Origin: Xiphydria camelus
Lineage: Eukaryota; Arthropoda; Insecta; Hymenoptera; Xiphydriidae
Assembly: GCA_963678675.1 (NCBI GenBank)
Contig: OY783191.1
Span: 21,502,024-21,566,023, forward strand
Direction: 5' to 3'
Length of the DNA stretch: 64,000 bases
Below the pieces are notes generated by a model. The model had not been told where the DNA came from. It searched no databases and saw nothing but the letters and a program-made list of their open reading frames with translations. This document shows, one piece after another, positions 42,894 to 54,230 of the stretch; positions within the stretch are counted from its first letter, which is position 1, and each line of letters starts with the position of its first letter. The translations under genes were made by a program, and so were the position numbers.

Positions 42894-44509
42894 GGGGTTA
42901 GGCTACTCTAGGATTTTCAAAAAATCGAAATTTTTTTTTTCGCTTAAAGTACACTTTAGGGTCCTAAAAACATTATTCAATCGGTAGTATAGTGAAAAAA
43001 AAAATTTCCCCTGTCCAATCCGCTGTAGTGTCATGGAAGTCAATGCTGCTTGCGAAATGTTCCAGCGCTCTGAATCTTTACACAACCTGAAATATACTAG
43101 CTATATTGGAGATGGAGACACTAAGACATATACGGGTATCGTAAATTCATCACCTTATGGAGATTTGATTGTCCAGAAGAAAGAGTATCGATCATGTCCA
43201 GAAACGCATGGGTACGCATCTCCGGAATTTAAAAAAGAAAAGAAAGGGCCTCGGCGGAACAGGTAAACTAACAGGCAAATTGAACGATAAACTGTCAATT
43301 TATTATGGTCTAGCGATACGCAGAAATCAAGATTCTATAGAGAAAATGAGGACTGCGATCTACGCAATGCTAGATCACAAATTATCAACAGATGCCAAGC
43401 CCAAGCACGATCACTGCCCGAGCGGAGAAAATTCGTGGTGCTTGTGGCAAAGGGCCAAGGCCACTGGAACTTTGGACGAATATACACATAAACCACCTTT
43501 ACATGAAGAAGTATACAAGGCTATAACTCCAATTTATGAAAAATTAACCAGTGATGACCTACTCACTCGTTGTATAGGCGGCTTCACTCAAAACAGTAAT
43601 GAGAGTTTCAACGTTACAGTTGGTCGTTGGCCTCGAAAGTGAAATCCAGTGGCAAAAATGTACTTGACACAGCTATATATATTGCTGCAGGTACTTATAA
43701 TGATGGCCTCACAAGTGCCATGAGAGTCATGCAGAACATAGGCATCAAAATTGGGCCGAACTGCTACAATTATTGTCAAGAGACTGATCAAAACCGCATC
43801 AAATTATCCGATCGTTCGCTCTCAGATGCTGCAAGAAGGTCTCGAATCGAACAGAAGGCATCCAGAAAGGAATAAAATGAGTTCCACGTGTCCATGGAAG
43901 GTGAAATGTACGGCGCAGGCATCGCAGACTGAAGGTATAACAAAATTTTCAGCACGTAAAACTTTAAACACGTTTTTCTCGAAACTGCATTTTTCAAATC
44001 GGGAGACGATGGTACTCGGAGACTATCGCACGTATCCACTTGAAATTTTAACTGTAGCTTCACAGTAACATTATCCAGTAAACTACTTACGATTTTTTTG
44101 TTATCATTGCAACTTTTTTTTTATAAACAATTTACTGCTCATTTTTTCGGTCAAAAATTGAACTTTTTTTTACAAGTCCGCCATTTTGCGAAAATTGATG
44201 TAAAGCTAAAAACATACGTACTTTACTAGCAAGTCTTATGTAGATTAAGATCCCGTTTTTATTTTGTTTCAGATAGCACGAGTTCCTAGAATCACCGTCG
44301 CCCGTAGAGGCCCTCTTGAAAAAGGTGATTCCGAGGATTGGCCCAGTAGCCGCCATTTTGTATCAAAATGTCAATATAAAATTTTTTTATACACTCAAAT
44401 ACATGTTTAATAAAGCCTGAAAGAGAGAAATTCGATTCCTTTTTCCTTACTCCCAGAATAAATTGTCAAAGTTAGGCCTTTTTTGAGGGCTCTAGAGTGG
44501 CCTAACCCC
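42894..44509. mobile_element. Kolobok-like element, 1.6 kb, TTAA flanked
   Basis: GGGGTTAGGCTACTCTAG at 42894 mirrors CTAGAGTGGCCTAACCCC to 44509, flanked by TTAA (42890-42893, 44510-44513). The transposase relic it carries (43033-43875) and the TTAA target fit the Kolobok superfamily. Confidence 0.85.
43033..43875 (+). pseudogene. Mutator-domain / Kolobok-like transposase, truncated
   Basis: SLHNLKYTSYIGDGDTKTYT and SSPYGDLIVQKKE come first, then a frameshift near 43180 into SIDHVQKRMGTHLRNLKKKR and KLNDKLSIYYGLAIRRN, AIYAMLDHKLSTDAKPKHD, CPSGENSWCLWQRAKATGTL, CIGGFTQNSNESFN. A second frameshift near 43635 leads to MASKVKSSGKNVLDTAIYIA and DRSLSDAARRSRIEQKAS. This matches the middle and C-terminal part of a large insect transposase family annotated with a Mutator-like transposase domain. 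The N-terminal half is missing, consistent with the short 1.6-kb element. Confidence 0.8.
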
Positions 44510-45383
44510 TTAAGGTTTCTCGTACACGAATGTTCCCAGGATTTTCTTTTTCTATTCTTATCCATTGGATCTTGCTGATGTTAATTTTCTGTGTTCAAAT
44601 AAGTGTCACAAGCTCGCCTAAAATCATAAGTCTTCTTTTTTCCATCATGGTTACCACGAATGGTTGAATTTGCGTTGCATTTGCAATCATCTCCACTAAG
44701 TCTTGAGACCATGCACTTACATACGTTTTTGCGTTATTCAATCTGTGCAAAGTCGCGGTCACAACGCTGTTATGTGAACAAGTGTAGAGACAGCGTGTTT
44801 GGCACTTACAATTAGACCATTATTCGCGAAATTCACTAGCGGACTTGGAACACATGCCATCTTTTAGAAAGTAGCGTTACTATTAAATTGTATAATATTA
44901 TTACACTTAGAACATTATAAGAGTTAATGGGCATGGCACTGAGACTACATTAAAAAAATTAAATCTAATATTTTTATATTTTGGCACTTAGAACGTTATT
45001 TAATTACACTCTTCAATTATTTCGTGATAACCAAACGGTCAATTATTTTCGTTTTTTTTTGCTGTATTCATTGATACTTTTTCTACACTATATGTTTCAT
45101 TTCATTGAAAAATGCCGAGCCGTTGATTTAAAAAAAATTAAAATAGATGAAGTCCTATCTAAACACATGTAAATTTAATTATTTTCTAAAATTTATAACT
45201 ACAGTTTGAGACGGTCAATCGTCGTCGGGTTTCATTCATTTTGTAGTTAATTTTTTGAACTATCTACCATAAAAGTTTTTAAAAAATATGTCGAAGTAAC
45301 CAGTCACGGGTGAACAACCTTAAAACATCAGCTAGGAGACTTAGGCCTGGTGGGAAACTATTCTCCCAGTACAACTTAAAGGG

Positions 45384-45555
45384 TTAAGGGAGTAGGTATA
45401 TTGTAGATATAGGTATATAAAATAACGCGCGTATTCGAAAGCAACGTTGTGTCAAAATTCGAAAGCAATCGGTGAAGAACTTTCGGAGATTTAAGATTTC
45501 GGACAAACGAACACATTTACATTTTTATTTATTTACCCCCTTAAAGGAGTAGGTA
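45384..45555 (+). repeat. Dispersed repeat, part between two insertions
   Basis: Contains GGGAGTAGGTATATTGTAG, CGCGTATTCGAAAGCAACG, GAACTTTCGGAGATTTAAG and ends CCTTAAAGGAGTAGGTA. It joins 41631 on the left and 56028 on the right when the two elements are removed. Confidence 0.8.
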
Positions 45556-45729
45556 TTGGGTTAATGCAAAAGTTCGTCCCGTTTTCGACAGTAAAAGGCA
45601 TTATATCGTAAAACCGAAGTATTATCTACTTGGCACGTGTGAAGTTTTGGTGTCATTTGATAGTAAGAATATCAGAGAACATTTGGAGAAGAATTGTTAT
45701 TTGGTTGTTTGTTTTTGACTTTTGTTGAA

Positions 45730-46660
45730 CATTAAAATTTCGGTCTCAAAACTTTCTAAACCATTTACGGCATATGGAACCATTAAGGTATTACTTCCCT
45801 AAATGAACTTTTCTTACCATTTTTTTCAAACTTTGTCAATGTATTGTTTAGATTTTTATCTACAAAACAAGTCAATTCGGAACAAAATCGACCATCTAGA
45901 TCGGAAGATAATCGAATTTGAATATTGCTTATTTTGCAGCTTGTCTCCATATCTAACACGTACCTACATAATGGGACACTGCGTTACATTTTCAATTTTT
46001 ACGGTGAAACGACTCTTACCATTTTTTTTTCAAAAATCGTGACAATATAAAGAAATGAGTATGTTAGTTAATATTTTTAAAAAATTTTTGGCCATCGGGA
46101 AACGGAGATAGGGATATCAGAAAAATTTCGAATTTTTTTGCACGTCGTAGAGTGGGGCGGGCGGCTAAGATGTGGCAACCATGTCCGCGGCAGTACATGT
46201 AACCGCTCGCATATTTGACTTGTTCCATTGCCCTAAATGTTATGGGTAGATAATTCAATTTCAAAGTAGTAATTATAAACTGGACAAAAATTAACTAAAC
46301 GTATTTATTTTAATATAATTTATTTATACCATTTGATAACATCAATCAGCTTTTGACAATATCAGTAAAACAGTTTTTCTTGGCAATAGAAACATAAAAC
46401 AGTATAGTTAGATTTGTAACAGTTCAATTAAAATTTTTCACTGTATGGACTACTTACTGATGCCCCAAGCAACGCGGCCACATCTCTGTGCACCAACCTA
46501 CACTTATGTACGAGTCTATCCGTTCACGGAATACATGTGTGCGTAGGCGCCCAAGATGTACATGCGTGGACAAAAAGTTCGCTTTGAGGTATAGGGGGAA
46601 CTCAATGGCCGATATATCTCCGAACGAGTTAACTTTTGAGTCCGATTATTAGGGAAGGTT
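45730..46660. other. Interior of the mariner-like unit, no gene recognised
   Basis: AT-rich sequence with no recognisable motif. Some open frames (for example 45803-46042) have no similarity I can name. Confidence 0.5.
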
Positions 46661-46696
46661 AATACCTTAACCCACTTGATCCTACGGTCCTTTTAA

Positions 46697-47312
46697 CCCT
46701 TAGCGGACGACGACTTTTTCGGCCGGGTTAGGTAGCAGGACGAGGCGATTTTTGCAAATATGTCGAGTGTCTTACATGGTACAATAAAAAATGATCTTAC
46801 ATATAAATTACCTTACAAAAACGTTATATTTCGATAGTTTATCTATACTAACCCCTTCCTACGAGTATTCAAAATCCAGCAGATATAGAAGACGATTATA
46901 CAATAGCAGACTCCGCTGAATCTGACCCTGACCTCTCCTCTGATTTCAGTGATTCATTTATATATTTCTATGATGTATTTCCATTATTTTAATTCAAGTT
47001 AAATAATAATAAAGATTGTTTTACCACATGTACACATTTGTGTGTATATTTTTGAGTTAAACTTTTTTTTGCTATTCATTTTTTTTATTTACACCTACGA
47101 CACTCAAAATTAAACAAAAACAACCACTATGGTAATAAAAATACCATCCGATGTATGTAAAATAACATACATTAATATTAACAGTCGGTATATATTTTGT
47201 CCAGCTAGATTGTGAAACGGTCCACTGTGCGACTGTCGCCTTTCACTCGCCACTCAGCCTGCCACGCGAAACGCCGTTGCGACCGAGAGTCGAATCTCGT
47301 CTGTGCAAAGGG
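46697..47312. mobile_element. 616-bp piggyBac-type MITE in the piggyBac 5' region
   Basis: CCCTTAGCGGACGACGA at 46697 mirrors CCCTTTGCACAGACGA (inverted, to 47312), with TTAA on each side (46693-46696, 47313-47316). The interior retains a short acidic stretch DDYTIADSAESDPDLSSDFS (46880-46970), resembling a piggyBac N-terminus. It sits in the palindrome GTCCTTTTAAAAGGAC of the outer element. Confidence 0.85.
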
Positions 47313-47996
47313 TTAAAAGGACGCTAGAAACCTGTAATTATTATGCTCGCTTGTAAAATTTTACACATCATGGATGGCAGCAGGTTCCATTTACTCAGTA
47401 ACATTGAAATTAAGTACGTAAATAGTCGGCAATCATTTATCGTAGCCAAATAGTAATCTTTCCTCCAGACAATGCTAATGAGGATAATACAGACGAAGAT
47501 TCAGGTCAGGAAGATAATGTTACTATGAATAATCTACCTGGTACACGACTTCGAGCAGAAGCTGAGATTATTGAAGATGTATGGGACAGTGAAGATGAGA
47601 GACCGCTGTCAAGTTTTATACAACGTAAGCCGAAAAAATCAAGCAATTTCAATATACTAAATAAGATTTAGAAGCTGATTTTCCTGAATGGACATCACCA
47701 TATACAGGGTGAGTCACCAGTTATTGCCACCTAGAATAACTCCGAAAGTATAATAGTAGTAGAAAAGTTTTTGAAACAAAAGTTGCATGGGACAACGGGG
47801 GTTATATTATGATGTTAGTTTTTTGTCGCTAGGTGGAGTCGCTTCAGAGATTTGAAGGTCAACTTTGTTGTTTTAAATAGGATGCTATATTTTGGTACTT
47901 ATTTTCTGATAGCGGCTATCGAGACGAATCCAATGATATGCAACATTAAGGTCTTTGAAGGTCAACGAAGGTCAAAAAGTTAAAATGAACTTACAT

Positions 47997-49059
47997 TTAC
48001 GGAAGGTGTTCGAAGTGATGACCATTGGTGTCAATGCACTGCTGCAATCTCCTTATCACGGATTGAGTGGTATTCCTTATCACTTCGGCACTTATCGTAG
48101 CACATGCTCTGACAATTCTCTCTCGCATATGTTCAGGCGTAGTTGGAATTTCTTGATAAACAATGTTTTTTAAGAATCCCCATAAGAAAAAATCCAGACG
48201 CGTTAAGTCTGGCGAACGAGCCGACCACGATACATTTCCTCCGCGTTCACCCAACGATTTGGAAATCTTCTTTGCAACCCATTTCTAGCCATCAGTGAAA
48301 AATGTGCCGGACACCCATCATGTTGATGCCACATTCTGTTCCTTATTTCTAAAGGTATTTCTTCCAATAACGGGCCTAATGTTTCTTGTAGGAATGTGGT
48401 GTACTTCCTACCATTAAAATTTCCTTCGATGAAATAGGGGCCTATAATTCTGTCCTCAATAATCCCACACCATACATTCACCGACCACGGTTTTTGGTGT
48501 GCAACTTGCCGCAGCCAAAATGGATTTTCAGTTGGCCAAAAATGCATGTTATGCAAATTAACATTTTCATGATTCGTGAATGTTGCCTCATCAGTAAATA
48601 AAATCAAATTAATAAATAAGTTATTTCTCTGAATCTCTGGAGTTGAGCCCATCGGCAAAATTCAATGCGATTTATGAAATCCGTACCAGTCAATTCTTGG
48701 TGAAGACTGATATGGTAAGGATGATATTTATGGCGATGCAGAACACGAACAACACTACTCTGGCTTATACCAGATTCCCTTGCAATTTGACGCGAACTAA
48801 CACAAGGATCTCGAGCCACAGTGGCAAGAACACCAATTTCCGTTTCTTCGTTAGTAACTTGCTGTTGCCGGCTATTTTTCCGACGGATTAAAGATCCAGT
48901 TGTTATTAATTTATCGTACAAATATTGAAATGTACGGCGTGTAGGGTGAAAACGTTCAGGATATCTTTCAGCGTATAAGTCTCTAGCTCTCACTGAATTT
49001 CGTTCGCATTCTCCGTAAATGAGAAGCATATCAGTTTGTTCTTCGAAGGAATACTTCAT
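47997..49059 (-). pseudogene. Tc1/mariner-superfamily transposase (HTH plus DDE_3-like)
   Basis: ATG 49059: MKYSFEEQTDMLLIYGECER, RDLYAERYPERFHPTRRTF, an HTH with QIARESGISQSSVVRVLHRH, and YHPYHISLHQELTGTDFINR. A frameshift near 48640 leads to LILFTDEATFTNHENVNLHN (first Asp), HQKPWSVNVWCGIIEDRIIG, PYFIEGNFNGRKY and RMWHQHDGCPAHFS (second Asp). A frameshift near 48235 leads to GGNVSWSARSPDLTRLDFFL (third acidic residue Asp) and NGHHFEHLP, stop at 47997. This is a common insect family with an N-terminal DUF4817-type helix-turn-helix. Two frameshifts only; the rest is well kept. The C-terminal codons overlap the left TIR. Confidence 0.85.
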
Positions 49060-49263
49060 TCACATTCGCTTGATTCGATAAGAAGGTCTTAAGCCGCGTT
49101 GTAGACTGCGCGAGCCGAGCCGCGGCTTTAAGATCGTACAGACATGCAACAGAACATCGTAACGTACGTAACAAGTTTGGACGCCACTTCGCAACAGCGT
49201 AACATCGCAGTGTCCCTTCAGTTGTCAGTCTTTCGCCGTCCCATCAAAGAAATATTGCACGTG

Positions 49264-49479
49264 TACACTCGTGCTCACGGATTCTGTCGCTAGTGACTTT
49301 TTTAAAATGTCAGTTTTATACGTACTGATCAATGATCAATTAATCCTCATGCTCTCGTTAATTACGGTGGCATTTGTCCTGACTAATAAAAGCCTGAGAA
49401 CTGATTGATCATTAATTGGTACGTTTAAAACTGTCATTTTAAAAAGTCACCAGCGACAGAATCCGTGCGCACGGGTGTA
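49264..49479. mobile_element. Foldback MITE, TACACCCGGG family copy 3
   Basis: TACACTCGTGCTCACGGATT at 49264 mirrors the end at 49479, with inner blocks GACTTTTTTAAAATGTCA and mirror. Same family as 11352-11566. Lies in the 5' region of the Tc1/mariner-like gene. Confidence 0.85.
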
Positions 49480-49775
49480 TGTTACACGAGACGTTTGCAA
49501 GTCTGGACGAACACCTTCCGTAAATGTAAGTTCATTTTAACTTTTTGACCTTCGTTGACCTTCAAAGACCTTAATGTTGTATATCATTGGATTCGTCTCG
49601 ATAGCCGCTATCAGAAAATAAGTACCAAAATATAGCATGCTATTTAAAACAATAAAGTTGACCTTCAAATCTCTGAAGCGACTCCACCTAGCAACAAAAA
49701 ACTAACATCATAATACAGCCCCCGTTGTCCCATGCACTTTTATTTCAAAAACTTTTCTACTACTATTATATAATA

Positions 49776-51063
49776 TCAGGTCCTTGAATAAGTTCTCGCT
49801 GTTTTCTAACAGATGGTGTTACCAGAACTACGTGCATGTAATTTCAGATGGTATCGCATGTACAAGGAAGTGCTATCGGTAAGCTTAAACTTCAGTGTGT
49901 GTTAGTTCGCCACAGTGTAAACAAAGTTTGTTTACTTGGTTCCAAACATGTCGAAATTTGTGCCAAATAAAGAGTATTTGCGGGGAATCTTATTGCACTA
50001 CTTTATTCAGAAGAAATCTGCAGCTGAAGCACACAGAATTCTTGTCGAAACTTACGGTGAACATGCTTTGTCGGAAACGACATGTAGAGACTGGTTTCAA
50101 CACTTCAAAAATAATGATTTTGACCTTGGAGATAAAGAACGCTCTGGTACACCGAAAAAGTTTGAAGACGAAGAATTAGAGGAATTACTGAATGAAGATT
50201 CATGTCAGACGCTAGCGAAACTTTCAAAATCATTAGGAGTAGATGATACAACGGTTTCGAAACGTTTAAAAAGGTTAGGAATGATCCAGAAGCAAGGACA
50301 TTGGGTGCCATATGAATTGAAGCCGAGAGACATCGAACGGCGTTTTCTCACGTGTGAACTACTGCTTCAAAGGCAGAAAAGAAAAGGTTTGTTGCATCGT
50401 ATCGTGACTGGCGATGAAAAATGGATACAGTACGATAACCCTAAGCGTAAAAGATCGTGGGGTAAGCCCGGTCATGCATCAACATCGTCTGTAAAGCCAA
50501 ATATCCATGGTTTGAAGCTTCTTCTCTGCATTTGGTGGGATCAACAGGGTGTAATTTATTATGAATTGCTCAAACCGAAAGAAACCATTACAGGAGATCG
50601 TTATCGACTGCAATTGATGCGTTTGAGCCAAGCCCTGAAGGAAAAACGGCTGTTATACGAACAGAGACACAACAAGGTGATATTGTTACACGACAACGCA
50701 CGGCCACATGTGGCAAAATCAGTGAAAACTTACTTGGAAACGCTTAAATGGGAAGTCCCCTACCCCACCCGCCGTATTCACCTGATATAGCCCCTTCCGA
50801 TTATCACCTATTCCGTTCGATGGCACATGGTCTGGCTGACCAGCGCTTCCATTCTTCTGAAGATGTCAAAAAATGGATCGATTCTTGGATAGCGTCAAAG
50901 GACGTATTGTTTTTCCGACGGAGAATTCAAATGCTGCCAGAAAGATGGGAAAAAGTAGTGGCCAGTGATGGACAATACTTTGAGTGACGTATTTTGTACC
51001 ACATACTTTAAATAAAGCATTAATTTTCACAAAAAAACAGCGAGAACTTATTCAAGGACCTAA
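49776..51063. mobile_element. Mariner element, 1288 bp, youngest in the stack
   Basis: TCAGGTCCTTGAATAAGTTC at 49776 mirrors the end at 51063 over about 30 bp, flanked by TA (49774-49775, 51064-51065). Full mariner length. It interrupts the right TIR of the element at 47703-51111; the left TIR shows the uninterrupted sequence CCGAAAGTATAATAGTAGTA. Confidence 0.95.
49948..50987 (+). pseudogene. Mariner transposase (DD34D), one frameshift
   Basis: ATG 49948 starts MSKFVPNKEYLRGILLHYFI. The N-terminal double helix-turn-helix covers CRDWFQHFKNNDFDLGDKER and LSKSLGVDDTTVSKRLKRLG. The linker motif WVPYEL is followed by RIVTGDEKWIQYDNPKRKRS (first Asp), LLCIWWDQQGVIYYELL and VILLHDNARPHVAKS (second Asp). 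A one-base slip in the CCCC run near 50753 shifts the frame before PPYSPDIAPSDYHLF (third Asp); the rest ends ERWEKVVASDGQYFE with a stop at 50985-50987. About 346 residues if in frame, the family's usual length. Only this one lesion is visible, which fits a recent arrival. A functional sibling copy elsewhere in the genome is plausible. Confidence 0.9.
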
Positions 51064-51798
51064 TACTTTCGGAGTTATTGTAGGTGGCAATAACTGGTGA
51101 CTCACCCTGTATAATAAGAAATAATCGGTCGCCGGCCGAGATATTTAGATTATTTTTCAACAGTGACCTTATAGAACAACTGGTGTCATTTAGTAACACC
51201 TATGCTCTACAGAAAAATCAATCTGGTGATATAACATCAAGCGAAATGTACTGTTACATTGGAATTTTTATTTTGAGTGGATATTGTTCAGTGTCTCGAC
51301 GCAATATGTACTGGCAAAATTCTGAAGATACCCATAATAAGCTGGTTGCTAACGCTATAGCTAGAGACCGTTTTCATCACATTATGTGTAATTTACATTG
51401 GAATGATAATCACTCCCTAGACAAGAATGATAGCTTTGCCAAACTTAGACCTTTATTTGATAAGTTACTTGAGAAATTTTTAGAATATTTCCTTATCGAA
51501 GAAAACCACTCTGTCGATGAAGCCATAGTCCCATATTTTGGTCGCCATGGCTGCAAGCAGTATATAAGAGGAAAGCCTATCCGCTGGGGATATAAATTGT
51601 GGGTAACCACAAATCGTTTGGGATACATTATTTATTTCGAACCATACCAAGGATCAAGCACTTAACTACCAGATCAGTATAAAGACTTGGGATTAGGTGC
51701 ATCAGTTGTTCTCCAATATGCTGACGTATTGTCGTCTACAGGACTTCGAAATTATCATTTATTTTTCGATAATTTTTTTACCTCCCTTTCTCTTCTAA

Positions 51799-51953
51799 GG
51801 GCCGATTGTATAAACGCAGTGAACTGTAGTTCAGCTTGAACTGTGGATGGAGCGTCGTTTTGGTATATTTCGTGTGACACAAAATATACCAAAACGACGT
51901 TCGATCCACAGTTCAAGCCGAACTACGGTACATCGCGTTTATACAACCGGCCC
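51799..51953. mobile_element. 155-bp palindromic MITE, copy 2, TAA duplication
   Basis: Begins GGGCCGATTGTATAAACGC, ends GGCCC, with TAA on both sides (51796-51798, 51954-51956). About 95% identical by eye to 14840-14994. Removing it and one TAA restores the piggyBac reading SLLKELKLRN. Confidence 0.95.
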
Positions 51954-52872
51954 TAAAGGAGTTAAAGCTTCGAAATATAAAGGCAACAGGAACAATTCGA
52001 GAAAATCGAATACCACGAAATCCACTTATAGTCCAGTCATTCTAGATCCAATTTACACGTGCATCTCTAGATTAATTCCCTGTCGATCATTTATGGACCA
52101 ATCGAAAGGAAAAAATCTCGCGATCAATATTCCGAGGAGGTATATTTTTGTAGGTGACCGCGGAGTTGTTTATTTAACAAAAACGTTGCGAGATTTCGCT
52201 CTTACCGACTTGGGCGTAGCACCGTTCAATTTATATACATTCAAATATATATATTCGAATGTATAATATATTCAAAAAATTACCTTCTTGTAGAGCGCGA
52301 AATTCTCAACAAAATTGACGCGGGAAGTAACTCTCTAGGACGTGTCCTTTATTTTATATAAATTTTTAAAGTTTCTTGAACAATACTCACGAGCAGAACA
52401 GCTGACTACCCACGGCACGCCTCAACACCGGGTGGCGCTGCAGGCCCAATCTTACAATTCAAATGGTAAACCCTCCGTTACCCGCCGAGCGCTGAGTTGC
52501 CGTGGTAAACGGAGCACGCTACTCACTGGCTACCTTCACATACTTTTGCACTGAATACGAGATACAGTCGCACTTACATTCGTCTCCCGTTCAGTGCAAA
52601 AGTATGTGAAACTAGCCAGTGAGTAGCGTGCTCCGTTTACCATGGCAACTCAGCGCTCGGCGGGTAACGGAGGGTTTACCATTTGAATTGTGAGATTTCG
52701 CGTGCAGCGCCACCCGGTGTTGAGGCGTGGCGTGGGTAGTCAGCTGTTCTGCTCGTGTGTTGTTCAAGAAACATTAAAAATTTATATAAAATAAAGGACA
52801 CGTCCTAGAGGGTTACTTCCCGCGTCAATTTTGTTGAGAATTTCGCGCTCTACAAGAAGGTAATTTTTTGAA

Positions 52873-54195
52873 TCTATATATATAAAAATGAATGTTTGTC
52901 TGTCTGTCTGTCTGTTTGTCTGTATGTCTCGTATGCCTTCCTAAACCGTTCATCCGATTGCGATGAAATTTTGGGAAATGGTTGGACGCATGCCTGCGAT
53001 GGTTTCTGAGTTAGTAAATCTTATACAGGGTGTTCAAAAAGTCCCGGTACGGCCGATTATCTCAGCGGGAAAACATTTTAGAGAAAAATGTTCAATACAA
53101 AACTTTAAGGATTTTCCCTTGGCTACCCAGTGGTCGTATTGGATTTGACCTTGACCGTGACCTTTAAGGTAATATCAAATGCCTTCCTAAACCGTTCATT
53201 CGATTGCGATGAAACTTTGGGGAATGGTTGGACGCATGCCCGCGAAGGTTTCTTATTGTTAGTAAATCTTATAAAAGGTGTTCAAAAAGTACCGGTACTG
53301 ATGATTATTATGCCTTCCTAAACCGTTCATCCGATTGCGATGAAAAGTTGGGGAATGGTTGGACGCATGTCCGCGAAGGTTTCTGAGTTAGTAAATCTTA
53401 TAAAAGGTGTTCAAAAAGTACTGGTACTGATGATTATTATGACTTCCTAAACCGTTCATCCGATTGCGATGAAAAGTTGGGGAATGGTTGGACGCATGCC
53501 CGCAAAGGTTTTTGAGTTAGTAAATCTTATACAGGGTGTTCAAAAAGTACCGGTACGGATGATTATTATGCCTTCCTAAACCGTTCATCCGATTGCGATG
53601 AAAATTTGGGGACCAGTTGGACGCATATCCGCGAAGGTTTGAGTTAGTAAATCTTATACAGGGTGTTCAAAAAGTACAGGTACGGATGATTATTTGTCTT
53701 CCTAAACCGTTCATCCGATTGCGATGAAACTTTGGGGAATGGTTGGACGCATGCCCGCGAAGGTTTCTGAATTAGTAAATCTTATACAGGGTGTTCAAAA
53801 AGTACCGGTACGGATGATTATTATGCCTTCCTAAACCGTTCATCCGATTGCGATGAAAATTTGGGGAACAGTTGGACGCATATCCGCGAAGGTTTCTGAG
53901 TTAGTAAATCTTATACAGGGTGTTCAAAAAGTCGAACTATACTTGACCTAAATTTGACCTCCGCTACAATAAAGGTAACATGAAAAAAAATGGTCAAGGA
54001 CACATTTGAACGTGAAAAAAAATTAATTTGACCTTGATATAACCTTGAAGGTCATGGTCAAGGTCAAATCCAATATGACCATTGCGTAGCCCGGGAAAAA
54101 TACTAAAAGTTTTGTATTAAAAATGTATTTAAACAATGGTGGACGGACAAAATCAATCCACAATCTACCCGTGCGAAGCCGGGACGGGCTGCTAG
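52873..54195 (+). mobile_element. Non-autonomous Helitron with internal minisatellite
   Basis: Begins TCTATATATATAAAAATG directly after an A and ends with CTAG directly before a T, the Helitron A^T insertion pattern. A 5-bp-stem hairpin (CCCGT ... ACGGG, 54168-54188) lies just before the terminal CTGCTAG. The mirror left arm (near 52265) reads straight across the insertion point, giving the empty site. The interior has a TCTG-type run at the 5' end (52890-52930) and seven repeat units. No Rep/helicase coding was seen. Confidence 0.9.
52935..53940 (+). repeat. Minisatellite of about 129-bp units inside the Helitron
   Basis: The block GCCTTCCTAAACCGTTCATC starts near 52935, 53181, 53312, 53441, 53570, 53696 and 53825. 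Most spacings are 126-131 bp; the first gap is longer and contains unrelated sequence (GACCTTGACCGTGACC). Each unit also carries GGTTGGACGCAT and GGTGTTCAAAAAGTACCGG. Confidence 0.95.
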
Positions 54196-54230
54196 TATAT
54201 TATATATTCGAATATATATATATGAATGCA

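Larger units (their letters stand above)
41632..45383. mobile_element. 3.75-kb TTAA element with CCCTTTAAGT ends
   Basis: CCCTTTAAGTGGCAGAAG at 41632 mirrors CCCTTTAAGTTGTACTGGGA (read from 45383 inward), with CTGGGA further in on both sides and TTAA flanks (41628-41631, 45384-45387). piggyBac-type ends. Subterminal copies of TTCTAAGTGCC occur at 42640-42690 and inverted at 44890-45000. It carries no recognisable gene of its own. Inside are an IR element (41748-42009) and a Kolobok-like element (42894-44509). Confidence 0.85.
47703..51111. mobile_element. Tc1/mariner-superfamily element with about 300-bp TIRs, TA flanked
   Basis: TACAGGGTGAGTCACCAGTT at 47703 mirrors the end at 51111, flanked by TA. 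The left arm runs to about 48010. The right arm is 49500-49775 plus 51064-51111, because a mariner inserted in it. The end resembles the MITE at 3261-3660 (TACAGGGTGA). The transposase is at 47997-49059. Confidence 0.9.

Noticed and set aside
49736..49800. Two independent elements 47748-49769 and 47703-51111
   Set aside because: Joining across the mariner shows a single element whose right TIR was split; the apparent inner element is an artefact of that insertion.
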